NCBI RefSeq assembly: GCF_014696925.1 | Contig: NZ_JACJQY010000051.1 | Span: 1 to 37,639, forward strand | DNA from: Phormidium tenue FACHB-1050 | GTDB taxonomy: Bacteria; Cyanobacteriota; Cyanobacteriia; Pseudanabaenales; Pseudanabaenaceae | Direction of reading: 5' to 3' | Length of the DNA: 37,639 nt | Shown: in pieces, positions 8,709 to 17,040 of the stretch | Position numbering within the stretch: position 1 is the stretch's first letter | How the letters are laid out: every line of letters begins with the position of its first letter | Notes under the pieces: generated by a model | Database searches by the model: none | What the model was told of the DNA's origin: nothing | Seen by the model: the letters and a program-made list of their open reading frames with translations, nothing else | Program-made: the position numbers and the translations under genes

Positions 8709-9440
8709 ATGACTACTGAACGAACAATTGTTTTCTCTACCAAGCATCAAGTGAAAATGATCGATCCAGTTACGCCAGATATTGATAAAGATTCCGTATT
8801 CATGGATTTATATCAACAGGTCATGCCCTACACAATGACTAGTAAAGAGGCGGTTTTTGCCCTTTACACATCAGTTAATTATGTTCTGGATCGAAATATT
8901 CCTGGCGATATTGTCGAATGCGGAGTTTGGCGTGGTGGTAGCTCTCTACTGGTGGCGCTGATTCTGAAGTCACGCAACATTAGCGATCGCAAACTATATC
9001 TGTATGACACATTTCAGGGAATGCCCACCCCTACCGAATTTGACATTGACAAACGCGGAAACACAGGCTTTGAAATGATCGACAAATATGGAGATGATAT
9101 TGGTTGGTGTTACGCTTTATTGGATGACGTAAAAGCATCTTTCTCAGCCTATGATTTTGATTTTGAAATTCATTTTATTGAAGGAAATGTCATTGAAACC
9201 TTACCAAAAACCAAGCCAGAAACTATCTCCGTTTTGCGTTTAGATACTGATTGGTATGAATCCACCGCCGCCGAATTTGAGATTCTCTATCCTCGCCTCT
9301 CCACAGGAGGGGTTCTGATCATTGACGACTATGGATGTTGGGCGGGTTCACGGAAAGCCACTGATGACTATTTCGCTAAGGAACCGAAAATTATACTTAC
9401 ACGCATTGATAAGGAAGTGCGTTTGGGAATCAAGATTTAG
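8709..9440 (+). CDS. TylF/MycF-type O-methyltransferase
   Basis: A 243-residue SAM-dependent methyltransferase of the macrocin O-methyltransferase (TylF) family. Visible features are the SAM-binding loop DIVECGVWRGGSS (67-79), the ribose-binding acidic end at D100 followed by TFQGMPTP, and two acidic metal sites: LRLDTDWYEST (177-186) and IIDDYG (204-209). In antibiotic pathways these enzymes methylate deoxysugar hydroxyls. In cyanobacteria and many Gram-negatives they sit in surface-glycan clusters, as here among glycosyltransferase and aminotransferase genes. The enzyme looks intact. The natural substrate is unknown. Confidence 0.9.
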   Translation: MTTERTIVFSTKHQVKMIDPVTPDIDKDSVFMDLYQQVMPYTMTSKEAVFALYTSVNYVLDRNIPGDIVECGVWRGGSSLLVALILKSRNISDRKLYLYDTFQGMPTPTEFDIDKRGNTGFEMIDKYGDDIGWCYALLDDVKASFSAYDFDFEIHFIEGNVIETLPKTKPETISVLRLDTDWYESTAAEFEILYPRLSTGGVLIIDDYGCWAGSRKATDDYFAKEPKIILTRIDKEVRLGIKI

Positions 9441-9588
9441 TCATTAAACTATTGGGGGGTAGTGAAATTTATGACAACTACTGCACAAATAGAAACTGTC
9501 AATAAAACTGATTGCACTTTAGCAATACTGCGGACAGAATTAGGAAATAGAGAAAAAAGTCATTCATCGTATTAAGGTGCAGTTATTG

Positions 9589-9701
9589 GGTAGTCCTAAA
9601 AAGGAAAGGACACTCATAAACGTTCAAAAAATAAGATCGTTACTAGCTCTAAACTACAGGCAAAACGTGATAAACCCAATCCCTTCCTTTTTTGGACTAC
9701 C
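9589..9701. repeat. Imperfect 20-bp inverted repeat
   Basis: GGTAGTCCTAAAAAGGAAAG (from 9589) and CCTTCCTTTTTTGGACTACC (9682-9701) are near reverse complements with a 72-bp spacer. The GGTAGTCC ends match perfectly, suggesting the termini of a small non-autonomous element or a structured RNA. No coding role is seen. Confidence 0.55.
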
Positions 9702-9805
9702 TGAACACCAGCACCAAAAATGAATAGCACAAATTTTATACTACCCAGTCTACTCAGTAAACCCCAACAAAAGTTTCTGATAACGTTGTTTTCGACAATA
9801 TTCGT

Positions 9806-9853
9806 GTATGACAACGATTCGTGTAAAATTTTATCGTGGCAGGCTTAAAAGCA
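9806..9853 (+). repeat. 48-bp direct repeat, copy 1
   Basis: This segment begins GTATGACAACGATTCGTGTA and continues to a GGCAGGCTTAAAAGC end. It matches 14271-14318 in the same orientation with only a few mismatches. It precedes the cupin gene. Because copy 2 abuts a truncated transposase, the repeat is probably an insertion-sequence end or a scar left by one. Confidence 0.75.
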
Positions 9854-9954
9854 ATATATAGCAATACTTTCAGCGATTGATTTGAGAAAGGTGCTTGAAC
9901 AATTTTACATTTCATCTTTTAATTGCCGAATTATCAAAAAGATTATAATATGCA

Positions 9955-10386
9955 ATGCTCGAACAAGTTAATTACCAAAATCAACTACTCGCAATCATTC
10001 TATTGCACCGTTTCCAAGGAACAGGTATCCATTTCTTTACTCCAAATGAATTGTCTCAACAACTTGCCTATATGCATCACCCTATAGGCAAAATTATTGA
10101 ACCTCATGTTCATAATCCTGTTCTCAGAGAGGTGACTTATACCCAAGAAGTGTTATTTATCAAAAAAGGTAAACTACGAGTTGATTTTTATAATGATCAT
10201 CAACAATATCTAGAAAGCCGCATCCTTGAATCTGGTGACGTGATTTTGTTAGTTACTGGCGGACATGGATTTGAAGTGTTAGAAGAAATTGAAATGATCG
10301 AAGTCAAACAAGGTCCTTATGTTGGTGAACAAGATAAAACTAGATTTGTAGGTGTATCATCGAATCAAGCAAAGATCAAACTCTGA
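9955..10386 (+). CDS. Cupin-fold protein
   Basis: A 143-residue small beta-barrel protein. The first cupin motif is PHVHNPVLREV..TQEVLFIKKG, giving H51 and H53 plus a downstream glutamate as likely metal ligands. The second is ESGDVILLVTGGHGFEVLEE with H104. The N-terminal ~45 residues precede the barrel. Similar stand-alone cupins occur beside sugar-modifying genes in bacteria, and a role in glycan or sugar-nucleotide modification is possible, but the reaction is not known. It lies just upstream of a decayed Uma2 gene and is not obviously in an operon. Confidence 0.8.
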   Translation: MLEQVNYQNQLLAIILLHRFQGTGIHFFTPNELSQQLAYMHHPIGKIIEPHVHNPVLREVTYTQEVLFIKKGKLRVDFYNDHQQYLESRILESGDVILLVTGGHGFEVLEEIEMIEVKQGPYVGEQDKTRFVGVSSNQAKIKL

Positions 10387-10483
10387 TATCTCTTTTGTCC
10401 CAAAGCAATACTAAATTAAAAAATAGGATCATGATTGGGGTCAACAATATGTATCAAACTCTTCCCCCGCAAAAGTACCAACC

Positions 10484-10928
10484 ATGTACGACTTACCCAG
10501 TCAAGACCCAGAAGGTCTTGGTTTGCCAGACGAATTTCATCTACTCCAACCAGAATTACTGCGCCAAACCTTTCGTTCCCCCTTCTACAAAGCTGAAAAT
10601 ATTTTCACAGCCAGAGACTTGAACATCTATTTATGATCTGTGCCATACTCAATGGGATTGGCTTGCTGTATTAGATGTTTCTCGTCTTTATAATGAAAGA
10701 GAACTACGCTTGATTTATGTTGTTTGGCAAGAGGGTGTTTATCCTTTTGTCGCCATTAAATTACTATCCTCAGGCACAGAAAAAGAAGATTTGGGTCAAA
10801 CTTTGCGCTAAGTTAGTCAACATCCCGATAAATGGACAGTATATGAGCAGATCTTAAGGATTCTCTACTACACACGATGTGCAACTAACTACAGCAAAAA
10901 ACTCACAGCCCAGAGTGTTAGAAAATAG
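10484..10928 (+). pseudogene. Uma2 family (DUF820) endonuclease, frameshifted and truncated
   Basis: The frame opening at 10484 reads MYDLPSQDPEGLGLPDEFHL and then LLQPELLRQTF, the typical N-terminus of cyanobacterial Uma2 (restriction-endonuclease-fold) proteins. It hits a stop at 10634-10636. The homology continues in another frame with YDLCHTQWDWLAVLDVSRLY and RLIYVVWQEGVYPFVAIKLL, then SSGTEKEDLGQTLR, which stops at 10809. After that stop VSQHPDKWTVYEQILRI is still readable, to about 10928. The gene therefore has at least one frameshift, one in-frame stop, an apparent small deletion after HTQWD and a missing C-terminus. It cannot make a normal product. Confidence 0.85.
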
Positions 10929-10959
10929 GACTAACGCTATTAGTCCGAGATAATTATGA

Positions 10960-12570
10960 TTACTTAATACGTTCGATGATCAGACCTTCGTTTTCTCGCA
11001 ACTCAACGATTTCCCTCAATTTCCCTCCTCGGCGATCCATAAGGGTAGAGAGGATAACTGTTGATTGGTTACGAAACTCTATCGGTAATATCCATTCTTG
11101 GTATTCAGAACTGAAATTCAAAGCGATAAGAATGTCTGATGTCTTGTTAAAGCGGCGGTAGCAGAAAAGCTGTGGGGGAGAGTACAAAGAAATGTAATCA
11201 CCAAGCTGTAGGGCGGATTGTTGCTGACGTAAATGTAAAAGCGATCGCGTTAAAGAAAGAAAAGAGCGAGAGTTCTGTTTTTGTGCCTTGACATTAAGAC
11301 TATTGTAGTCATGGGTAATCGGTAGCCAAGGTTGGACTGATTCAGCACAGAAACCCCCATTAGGGGAGTCATCCCAAAGCATCGGAGTGCGTTCGGGATC
11401 GCGACCAACACCAATACCAGGAGCTTTTATTTCCCAAGGATCTTGGATATGCTCAGCAGGAATCCAGCCATCCTCCATCCCCAGTTCATCTCCATAATAG
11501 ATTGTGGGTGTTCCGCGAAGGGTGAGCAATAGCATCATGGCAATTTTTGCTTGAGCAGGTCCAATTCGGCTGGCGAGGCGATGCTTGTCATGATTACTTA
11601 ATGACCAATTCGGCCAAGCCTTTTCAGGAAGTAATCGCTCATAGCGATCAACCACTTCTCTGACGCTCTCGGCATTCCATTGACAGCTCGATGACATTAA
11701 TTCTGAATTGAGCGGTAAATGTAGCTCGTCATCGGCTCCGTAATGTGTAACAATTTCTTCTAGGGATTTGTAGAGTTCTCCTTGCAAAAGGCGATCGCTA
11801 TACTGATCAACCAGCGTTCGGAGCATACGATTATAATCGTGGATTTCTGGTATGTTTTTGCTAAAAACTTCAATCAGGCGATCAGATGGTTCCATTCCCA
11901 TATGCCAGTCGGGATTGACGGGATTATCTCGAAACTGCAAATCCTTATAGGCTCGATAGGCGGCATCTACACGAATGCCATCCACACCTCGCTGTAACCA
12001 GAAATGAAGTACATTCAACATTGCTTCTTTTGCTTCAGGGCTACGCCAATTAATATCTGGTTGCTCTTTGAGAAACGAATGTAGATAATACTGCTCTGTT
12101 TTGTGATCCCACTCCCACGCCGAAAGCCCGTCAAAACGACCTAGCCAATTATTAGGCAAGCCACCATCGGCACTAGGATCTTTCCAGATATACCAGTCGC
12201 GTTTAGGATTCGTTCTCGAACTGCGCGATTCTTTAAACCAAGAATGTTGATCGGAGGTATGAGCCGCAACAAAGTCAATGACAATCTTGAGATGGCGATC
12301 GTGGCAAGCTTCGATCAAAGTATCTAATTCTGAAAGGTCACCAAAGATAGGATCAACATTAGTGTGATCGCTAACATCATAACCAAAATCAGCCATAGGA
12401 GAAGGATAGAATGGTGTCACCCAAATAGCCTCAATCCCTAACCATTTTAAATAATCAAGTCTCTGGATAATGCCTAATAAATCACCAATACCATCTCCAT
12501 TGGAATCCTGAAAACTGCGTATATAAATCTGATAAACAACGGAAGATTTCCACCAAGGAGAATGAGCCAT
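10960..12570 (-). CDS. GH13 alpha-amylase family glucosidase
   Basis: A 536-residue (beta/alpha)8 glycoside hydrolase of the oligo-1,6-glucosidase/alpha-glucosidase/trehalose-synthase-like GH13 group. It opens WWKSSVVYQIYIRSFQDSNG, the usual beginning of this group. Catalytic residues are readable: nucleophile D202 (GIRVDAAY), acid/base E265 (LQGELYK) and transition-state stabiliser D328 (LSNHDKHR). Region I reads DFVAAHTS, so the normally conserved Asn before His104 is Ala, which is unusual. Upstream in-frame codons reach 12696, but the extra 42 residues do not resemble the family, so I chose the ATG at 12570. Likely cytoplasmic glycogen or oligosaccharide metabolism. Divergent from the GT4 gene. 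Confidence 0.9.
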   Translation of the reverse strand: MAHSPWWKSSVVYQIYIRSFQDSNGDGIGDLLGIIQRLDYLKWLGIEAIWVTPFYPSPMADFGYDVSDHTNVDPIFGDLSELDTLIEACHDRHLKIVIDFVAAHTSDQHSWFKESRSSRTNPKRDWYIWKDPSADGGLPNNWLGRFDGLSAWEWDHKTEQYYLHSFLKEQPDINWRSPEAKEAMLNVLHFWLQRGVDGIRVDAAYRAYKDLQFRDNPVNPDWHMGMEPSDRLIEVFSKNIPEIHDYNRMLRTLVDQYSDRLLQGELYKSLEEIVTHYGADDELHLPLNSELMSSSCQWNAESVREVVDRYERLLPEKAWPNWSLSNHDKHRLASRIGPAQAKIAMMLLLTLRGTPTIYYGDELGMEDGWIPAEHIQDPWEIKAPGIGVGRDPERTPMLWDDSPNGGFCAESVQPWLPITHDYNSLNVKAQKQNSRSFLSLTRSLLHLRQQQSALQLGDYISLYSPPQLFCYRRFNKTSDILIALNFSSEYQEWILPIEFRNQSTVILSTLMDRRGGKLREIVELRENEGLIIERIK

Positions 12571-12719
12571 TTTGAATTTAGGTAGTAGGTTAAGTGGAAT
12601 TAATGCAAAAAAAATTATCTCTTGGTATTCTATTGTTACATATTCGGTTGTACTTCTTCTGATAAAATTTGAAAAGACCCATAAATTGCTTTTCAAAAAT
12701 AACTACTTGAGGAGCAATA

Positions 12720-13943
12720 ATGACAGCACCAGAGAAATTGAATTTACCCGTAAAAGTTACCTACATCTTTACCCATCCCATTCGTTGGGTTCCCTTTGAG
12801 TTAGTTGCTAAATATATTGACAAGAGTAAATTTGCCATTGATTATATCATCCTCAATGAAAGCGATCCCATGATTTCTTATTTGCAGGATCTCAATATTC
12901 CTTGCACGGTTACTTCTTATCCAGACTATAGCAATACCCCAGAAATGGTCAAATTTCTCTACGATCATTTGCTAAAAAATCAGACTGATATTGTTCACAC
13001 CCATTGGTTTGCTGGGAGTTTGGCAGGAATGCAAGCCGCCTATTATGCCAAGGTTCCCGTGCGGATTTTCACAAGGGAACACCCTTCTATTAAATACTAT
13101 GCACGCCATGCGGCTAGTAAACATCGTTTGATTTGGGAATGTGCTACCAATGTGATTGGAGTGACCAATAAAAGCAAAGAAGGCATGATCGAAGATGGTA
13201 TTCCTGAGCATAAGATTACACTGATACCGACAGGATTTGATGTTAGTGAATATGAGAATGTAGAAACTTCACGCATTGAGAAATTGCGAGCTAAATATTT
13301 GGGAAATCATCAAGGTCCTGTTATCGGAGTGGCGGCGAGATATGTCCGATGGAAAGGTGTTGAATATGTTATTGAAGCCTATAAAAAAGTTCTCGACATT
13401 TATCCAAACGCACTCTTAGTCCTTGCGGGAACAGGAATCGATCGCACAGACTTGCAAGAAAAAATCCGTAAGGCGCATAAAGAAGATATTGTGTCTCCTC
13501 AATACGATGATATCCTCAGCATTAGCGAAAAGCTATCACAATTACCTAAGCAGAGCTATATCGAAATCCCGTTTGAAACCGATCTGTTTGCGCTGTTTAA
13601 GCTATTTACTGTTTTTGTCCATGCACCGACAGATTCTATTCAAGAAACCTTCGGTCAGGTGTATGTAGATGCGATGCTTTCGCGAGTTCCTTCAGTAATT
13701 ACCCTTGGCGGAAGTGCGGCGGATCATGCTGTTCATCAAGAAAATGCTTGGGTGGTTGATTATAAGAATAGCGATCAAATTTCTGAGGGAATATTAGCAC
13801 TCTTAAGCGATACGCACCTTCGAGAAAAAATCATTAACAATGCTTTTCTTTGCGCTCAACAATATGACATTAAGAATCATATCCAACGACTTGAGCAATT
13901 TTATATTTCAGAGCTTAGTCAGGACAAAAAGTTGCAAAAGTAG
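12720..13943 (+). CDS. GT4 family glycosyltransferase
   Basis: A 407-residue GT-B-fold glycosyltransferase. The N-terminal domain has VTYIFTHPIRWVPFELVAKY and a DIVHTHWFAGSLAGMQAA segment. The C-terminal nucleotide-sugar-binding domain has GVAARYVRWKGVEYVIEAY, LLVLAGTG and QETFGQVYVDAML. The usual EX7E pair here reads E...D, a conservative change of the second acid. No membrane segments are seen, so it is a cytoplasmic or peripheral enzyme, plausibly adding a sugar to a lipid-linked glycan together with the neighbouring glycan genes. The start is well supported by GAGGAG 6 nt before the ATG. About 150 bp separate it from the divergent glucosidase. Confidence 0.92.
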   Translation: MTAPEKLNLPVKVTYIFTHPIRWVPFELVAKYIDKSKFAIDYIILNESDPMISYLQDLNIPCTVTSYPDYSNTPEMVKFLYDHLLKNQTDIVHTHWFAGSLAGMQAAYYAKVPVRIFTREHPSIKYYARHAASKHRLIWECATNVIGVTNKSKEGMIEDGIPEHKITLIPTGFDVSEYENVETSRIEKLRAKYLGNHQGPVIGVAARYVRWKGVEYVIEAYKKVLDIYPNALLVLAGTGIDRTDLQEKIRKAHKEDIVSPQYDDILSISEKLSQLPKQSYIEIPFETDLFALFKLFTVFVHAPTDSIQETFGQVYVDAMLSRVPSVITLGGSAADHAVHQENAWVVDYKNSDQISEGILALLSDTHLREKIINNAFLCAQQYDIKNHIQRLEQFYISELSQDKKLQK

Positions 13944-13991
13944 GTGGGAAGGGATTTTATAGAATATAACCATATCAAAAACAAAGCCCCT

Positions 13992-14270
13992 ATGAAAGAG
14001 ATTAACCTATTGCTGCATTCCATTACAGCAACATCTGCAATGGAATGCAGCAATAGTAGTATTTGTGTCAATATTCTTGATCGCTCTCATAAAAGTAAAG
14101 ACAGTAAATCTAGCCGAAATCGCTACAGGTTTTAGTAGTGGAGCTAAAGTTGAATCACGTTACAAGCGATTACAGAGATTTTTTCGAGATTTTGAAGTGG
14201 ACTATGAAAGCATCGCTTTAATGGTCGTCAAAGTAATGAAAATACCCGAACCATGGGTAATCAGTATCGG
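13992..14270 (+). pseudogene. IS4-type transposase, 5' fragment with frameshift
   Basis: The frame from 13992 begins MKEINLLLHSI. Homology then passes into a second frame reading LQWNAAIVVFVSIFLIALIK, then VKTVNLAEIATGFSSGAKVE, SRYKRLQRFFRDFEVDYESI and MKIPEPWVISI. This is the N-terminal region of a cyanobacterial IS4-superfamily transposase, which normally continues into the first catalytic Asp (ISIDRT-like). Here the reading stops being homologous right after ISI, exactly where the 48-bp repeat begins. About 90 of some 330-400 codons remain and no DDE triad survives. A 15-bp inverted repeat spans the frameshift. Confidence 0.8.
14010..14053. repeat. 15-bp perfect inverted repeat inside the transposase fragment
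   Basis: TTGCTGCATTCCATT (14010-14024) and AATGGAATGCAGCAA (14039-14053) are exact complements around a 14-nt loop. The right arm encodes the native-looking LQWNAA stretch, and the frame change in the relic falls at the left arm. The repeat may be a template-switch scar, or a hairpin that protects the short open frame from read-through. Confidence 0.7.
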
Positions 14271-14318
14271 GTATGGCAACGATTCGTGTAAAACTGTATC
14301 ATGACAGGCTTAAAAGCT
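14271..14318 (+). repeat. 48-bp direct repeat, copy 2
   Basis: It begins GTATGGCAACGATTCGTGTA and ends ATGACAGGCTTAAAAGC, matching 9806-9853 in the same orientation. It starts at the point where transposase homology ends, so it marks the junction that truncated the IS4-type gene. Together the two copies bracket the cupin, the Uma2 relic, the glucosidase and the GT4 gene. Confidence 0.75.
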
Positions 14319-14325
14319 ATTTCTA

Positions 14326-15029
14326 AGCCATGAATCATAAAAGTCAGAAGATGATCCCAACTTGGTATCTTGTTTTTCGTACTGTACTAATGAGTAGTTT
14401 GAATTTTTAGTATCCTAAACAACTTCAGAGTAGTATCTCAAAAATAGTTACACATCGCGTTACTAATTGAATATTTAACATTTTGTTAAATTAATTAATA
14501 AAAGTCACTGCAATTTCCCCCATCACTATAGTATGGTTTAAAGTGATGGAAAAAGAATATATGTAATCTTACTTCAAAAGAATACTTTTATAGTAGGATG
14601 TTTTCAGTATATACTTAGATCTGTTATTAAGATTATCTGGAACATAGATACTAAATCTTTTGCTAATATTTAGGGACAACCATACGGGGGGTGTCCTTAA
14701 TTTTAAGCTGGAGATCTTGGCGACTGTGCTCCATTCCACTCCTAAATCTCAATATCAAAGTAATTCTCTTTATGTAACATTTAGTTGCTTGTAGCGTTTG
14801 TCAGACTATTGAGGTAAAGGTTTGTTTCCCCACCGCAGGCTGGGAAACAAACCTTTGTACCTTGCTTGATTGAAAATCGCTATATAAATAAGAGTCTATA
14901 TTTCAGATTTTTATTTCTGTTCCTAACAAAAGGAAAGAAATTTAATTGTATGGAGATGCTTTCCTTTACTAGGTAAAGTCTAAAGAGTTATCTAGCTATC
15001 TGTTAATCACAACTTCTTTATGTCAAATT
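14326..15029. other. Intergenic region upstream of the injection-system operon
   Basis: About 700 bp with no gene that I can support. The composition is AT-rich. It contains a weak GGGACAACC...GGGGTGTCC hairpin (about 14673-14696) and a strong 15-bp hairpin (14816-14856, listed separately). The last 150 bp presumably carry the promoter and leader of the eCIS operon, but I could not place promoter boxes confidently. Confidence 0.5.
14816..14856. repeat. 15-bp perfect hairpin upstream of the eCIS operon
   Basis: AAAGGTTTGTTTCCC (14816-14830) pairs exactly with GGGAAACAAACCTTT (14842-14856) across an 11-nt loop. The outer AGGT/ACCT bases extend the stem past a small bulge. No T-run follows directly, so it does not look like a plain intrinsic terminator. 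It lies about 170 bp before the first eCIS gene and could be part of a 5' leader, an operator or a small mobile hairpin element. Confidence 0.7.
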
Positions 15030-16997
15030 ATGTCATCACAAAAAGATTGGGTTAATTTCGCGCTACAACGGCCTAACTATTTCCCGGGGCAGTACTTACT
15101 TGATGAAGACTTTGAGCTAGCCCATCGCTATCTCAGCGATCGCCAACGCTATGTCAACAGCCGTCTACATTTAGCAGGCATTGTTGAAGGGCTTGAAGTG
15201 GAGGCGATCGCTGGGCAACCTGAGGTGATCATTAAGTCGGGAACAGCTATCGATGGAGAAGGGAATCTAATTATCCTTCCCGAAGCCGTGACCAGAAAAA
15301 TCAATAGCTTGGGCTGGCTATGTCTGCGCTATCACCAAGAACCCAAACTGTTACAACAGCCAGAAATTCCAGATAGTTATACGCGCTTTGAAGAGACACC
15401 TCTTATCACTCTAGAAGCCATTCAATCCGATGATGCCAAAACGATCACATTGGCTAAGGTAATGCTTGTAGATGAACAAGTAATAATCGACTCAAGTGTG
15501 CGCCAATATTCTGGCGTGCGTCTTCCGGGATCCGCAGAAGACATCACCCTCCGCAGTGATGGAAAGGACTTGGGCATTAAAGGCAATTTGACGGTGGCAG
15601 GTACGTTGCAATTGGGTGATACCCTCATTGAAGGGATTTCCCAGAGCATTCCCGCAGGAGCAGATCGCTCTAATGTCATCCCCTCAGAAAGGGCGGTCAA
15701 AGACCATATCGCGGCAGCTCTAGCTAATGCAGGCAAGCCCACGGGAGAAGCCCCTCCCGTTCGTCTTGCTGAGAAAGATGGCAAAATGGTGGGTTGGAAG
15801 ATCAAGGGTTCAGAAGAAGACAATGACCCGACTTCTCTTTTGCGGTTGCTTGCTTCGGAGGATGGAGTTGAAAAGCCTCGCTTGACCGTCGAACGTGACA
15901 CTGGAAAATTAATCGTCCATGAAACGCTTCGGGCGAAACATCTGGAGATAATCAACCCGATGCGCCATCGAATGTATCCTGCTGGCTCCACCGATCCCCA
16001 AAATCCGACTATATATCAAGACATTTTTGCTGCTGAAAAGGCAGGAGTGATCACTAAGTCAAATGATCTCCCTAATACCTCCTATGACAATACAACTTGG
16101 AAGGTAAAAGGATCTTATGCGTGGCGTGAGGCGATTCGTTATGGCGTAGGTAAAGAGGACAGTGGAGGCGCAATCGTTAAGATTCCCTCTGGCTATGACA
16201 CAGTCTGGGTGAGGCTCGCCAATGCTCACGAGCATCATATTGTGAATGCTCAGTTTTCCACAGATGGTCAAGTATTCCGAAATTTGGGCAATTGGACAGG
16301 AGGATTCAGAAATAGCAATTGCTACTGTCCAGATGGGTCATTGGGGGACTCATCTCGACCCTATCACCAGTGGTTGCCAATTCCCGTAGGTCAGTCGGGG
16401 CAGGTGAAGCTGATTCATAAAGGTGATAATGGAAGGTGGTTTATGCTATCAGGGGTCGCCTTTAGCCAAAATCCATGGGGTCATGCAGCTCAATCGGCTT
16501 TAGGTTATTACTGGGCAGATCGCGTAAATCAAGGAGATCCTATGCTATGGGACAAGCATGATTATCACGGCGATATCTTAGCGTGCTTCGATAATTACAT
16601 GACTTACGAAATTCGGGTTCCCGTTGTTCCTTCTGGTCGGGATAAGTTGTTGTATTTAATTGAACATAATGCTGATTGGAATGGATGTTTACATACAGGG
16701 CTTTCGATCAAAATCGGGGACACCTATCAATCCATTGAACGCTTTCTCGCCACCTATGACAATCCTTTTGCACGGCATTGGAATAGTAAGCCACATAACC
16801 GTTATATTGCAGCGCGTATTCCCGCCGATATGATTACCAAGGCGTTAAATCTTACTAATCCAAGTGATCGGATGACCCAACTGATCAGCATTAAGGTTGA
16901 TCTAACCCTACAAGGGGAAGAACGTGACAAATTTGAGGACAGGATCTATTTCCGAGAAATTGGCTCTCACGATCTAGAACTCCCCTATTTTGTCTAA
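15030..16997 (+). CDS. Putative eCIS tail fibre / receptor-binding protein
   Basis: A 655-residue protein at the head of the cluster. Residues 14-57 (RPNYFPGQYLLDEDFELAHR, ending in RLHLAGIVEGLEV) resemble an N-terminal module I associate with proteins encoded in eCIS loci. Residues 171-233 carry fibre-style motifs: IKGNLTVAGTLQLGD, then IPSERAVKDHIAAAL, as in trimeric phage fibres and shafts. From about 310 to the end is a Trp/His/Tyr-rich region that I do not recognise and that could be the binding tip. No signal peptide is present. The ATG at 15030 lacks an obvious ribosome site, and an out-of-frame ATG lies 10 nt upstream. The fibre role is inferred from motifs and location. Confidence 0.65.
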   Translation: MSSQKDWVNFALQRPNYFPGQYLLDEDFELAHRYLSDRQRYVNSRLHLAGIVEGLEVEAIAGQPEVIIKSGTAIDGEGNLIILPEAVTRKINSLGWLCLRYHQEPKLLQQPEIPDSYTRFEETPLITLEAIQSDDAKTITLAKVMLVDEQVIIDSSVRQYSGVRLPGSAEDITLRSDGKDLGIKGNLTVAGTLQLGDTLIEGISQSIPAGADRSNVIPSERAVKDHIAAALANAGKPTGEAPPVRLAEKDGKMVGWKIKGSEEDNDPTSLLRLLASEDGVEKPRLTVERDTGKLIVHETLRAKHLEIINPMRHRMYPAGSTDPQNPTIYQDIFAAEKAGVITKSNDLPNTSYDNTTWKVKGSYAWREAIRYGVGKEDSGGAIVKIPSGYDTVWVRLANAHEHHIVNAQFSTDGQVFRNLGNWTGGFRNSNCYCPDGSLGDSSRPYHQWLPIPVGQSGQVKLIHKGDNGRWFMLSGVAFSQNPWGHAAQSALGYYWADRVNQGDPMLWDKHDYHGDILACFDNYMTYEIRVPVVPSGRDKLLYLIEHNADWNGCLHTGLSIKIGDTYQSIERFLATYDNPFARHWNSKPHNRYIAARIPADMITKALNLTNPSDRMTQLISIKVDLTLQGEERDKFEDRIYFREIGSHDLELPYFV

Positions 16998-17040
16998 ATA
17001 ATCATTCTCGCTTGATTTTTACTATGTCAGGTATTTCCCT

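Larger units (their letters stand above)
9441..9954. other. Intergenic region with repeats and a short relic frame
   Basis: No functional gene is evident in this 514-bp gap. A 34-codon frame starting at 9471 (MTTTAQIETVNKTDC...) ends abruptly and may be a relic. The stretch carries an imperfect inverted repeat (9589-9609 with 9682-9701) and the first copy of a 48-bp repeat (9806-9853), both listed separately. These point to past mobile-element activity. Confidence 0.5.

Noticed and set aside
9614-9814. A 66-codon minus-strand frame between the methyltransferase and cupin genes
   Set aside because: It has no recognisable motif and overlaps the inverted repeat and the 48-bp repeat, so it looks fortuitous.
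10395-10622. A 75-codon plus-strand frame upstream of the glucosidase
   Set aside because: The overlapping frame from 10484 carries a clear Uma2 signature, so this frame is an out-of-register reading of a decayed gene.
14673-14696. Weak GGGACAACC/GGGGTGTCC hairpin as an intrinsic terminator
   Set aside because: The stem has a mismatch and is followed only by TTAATTTTAA. There is no intact gene directly upstream to terminate.
15422-15991. A 189-codon minus-strand frame inside the fibre gene
   Set aside because: It lies opposite a well-supported plus-strand gene in a co-directional operon and has low-complexity, Arg/Ser-rich composition typical of antisense shadows.
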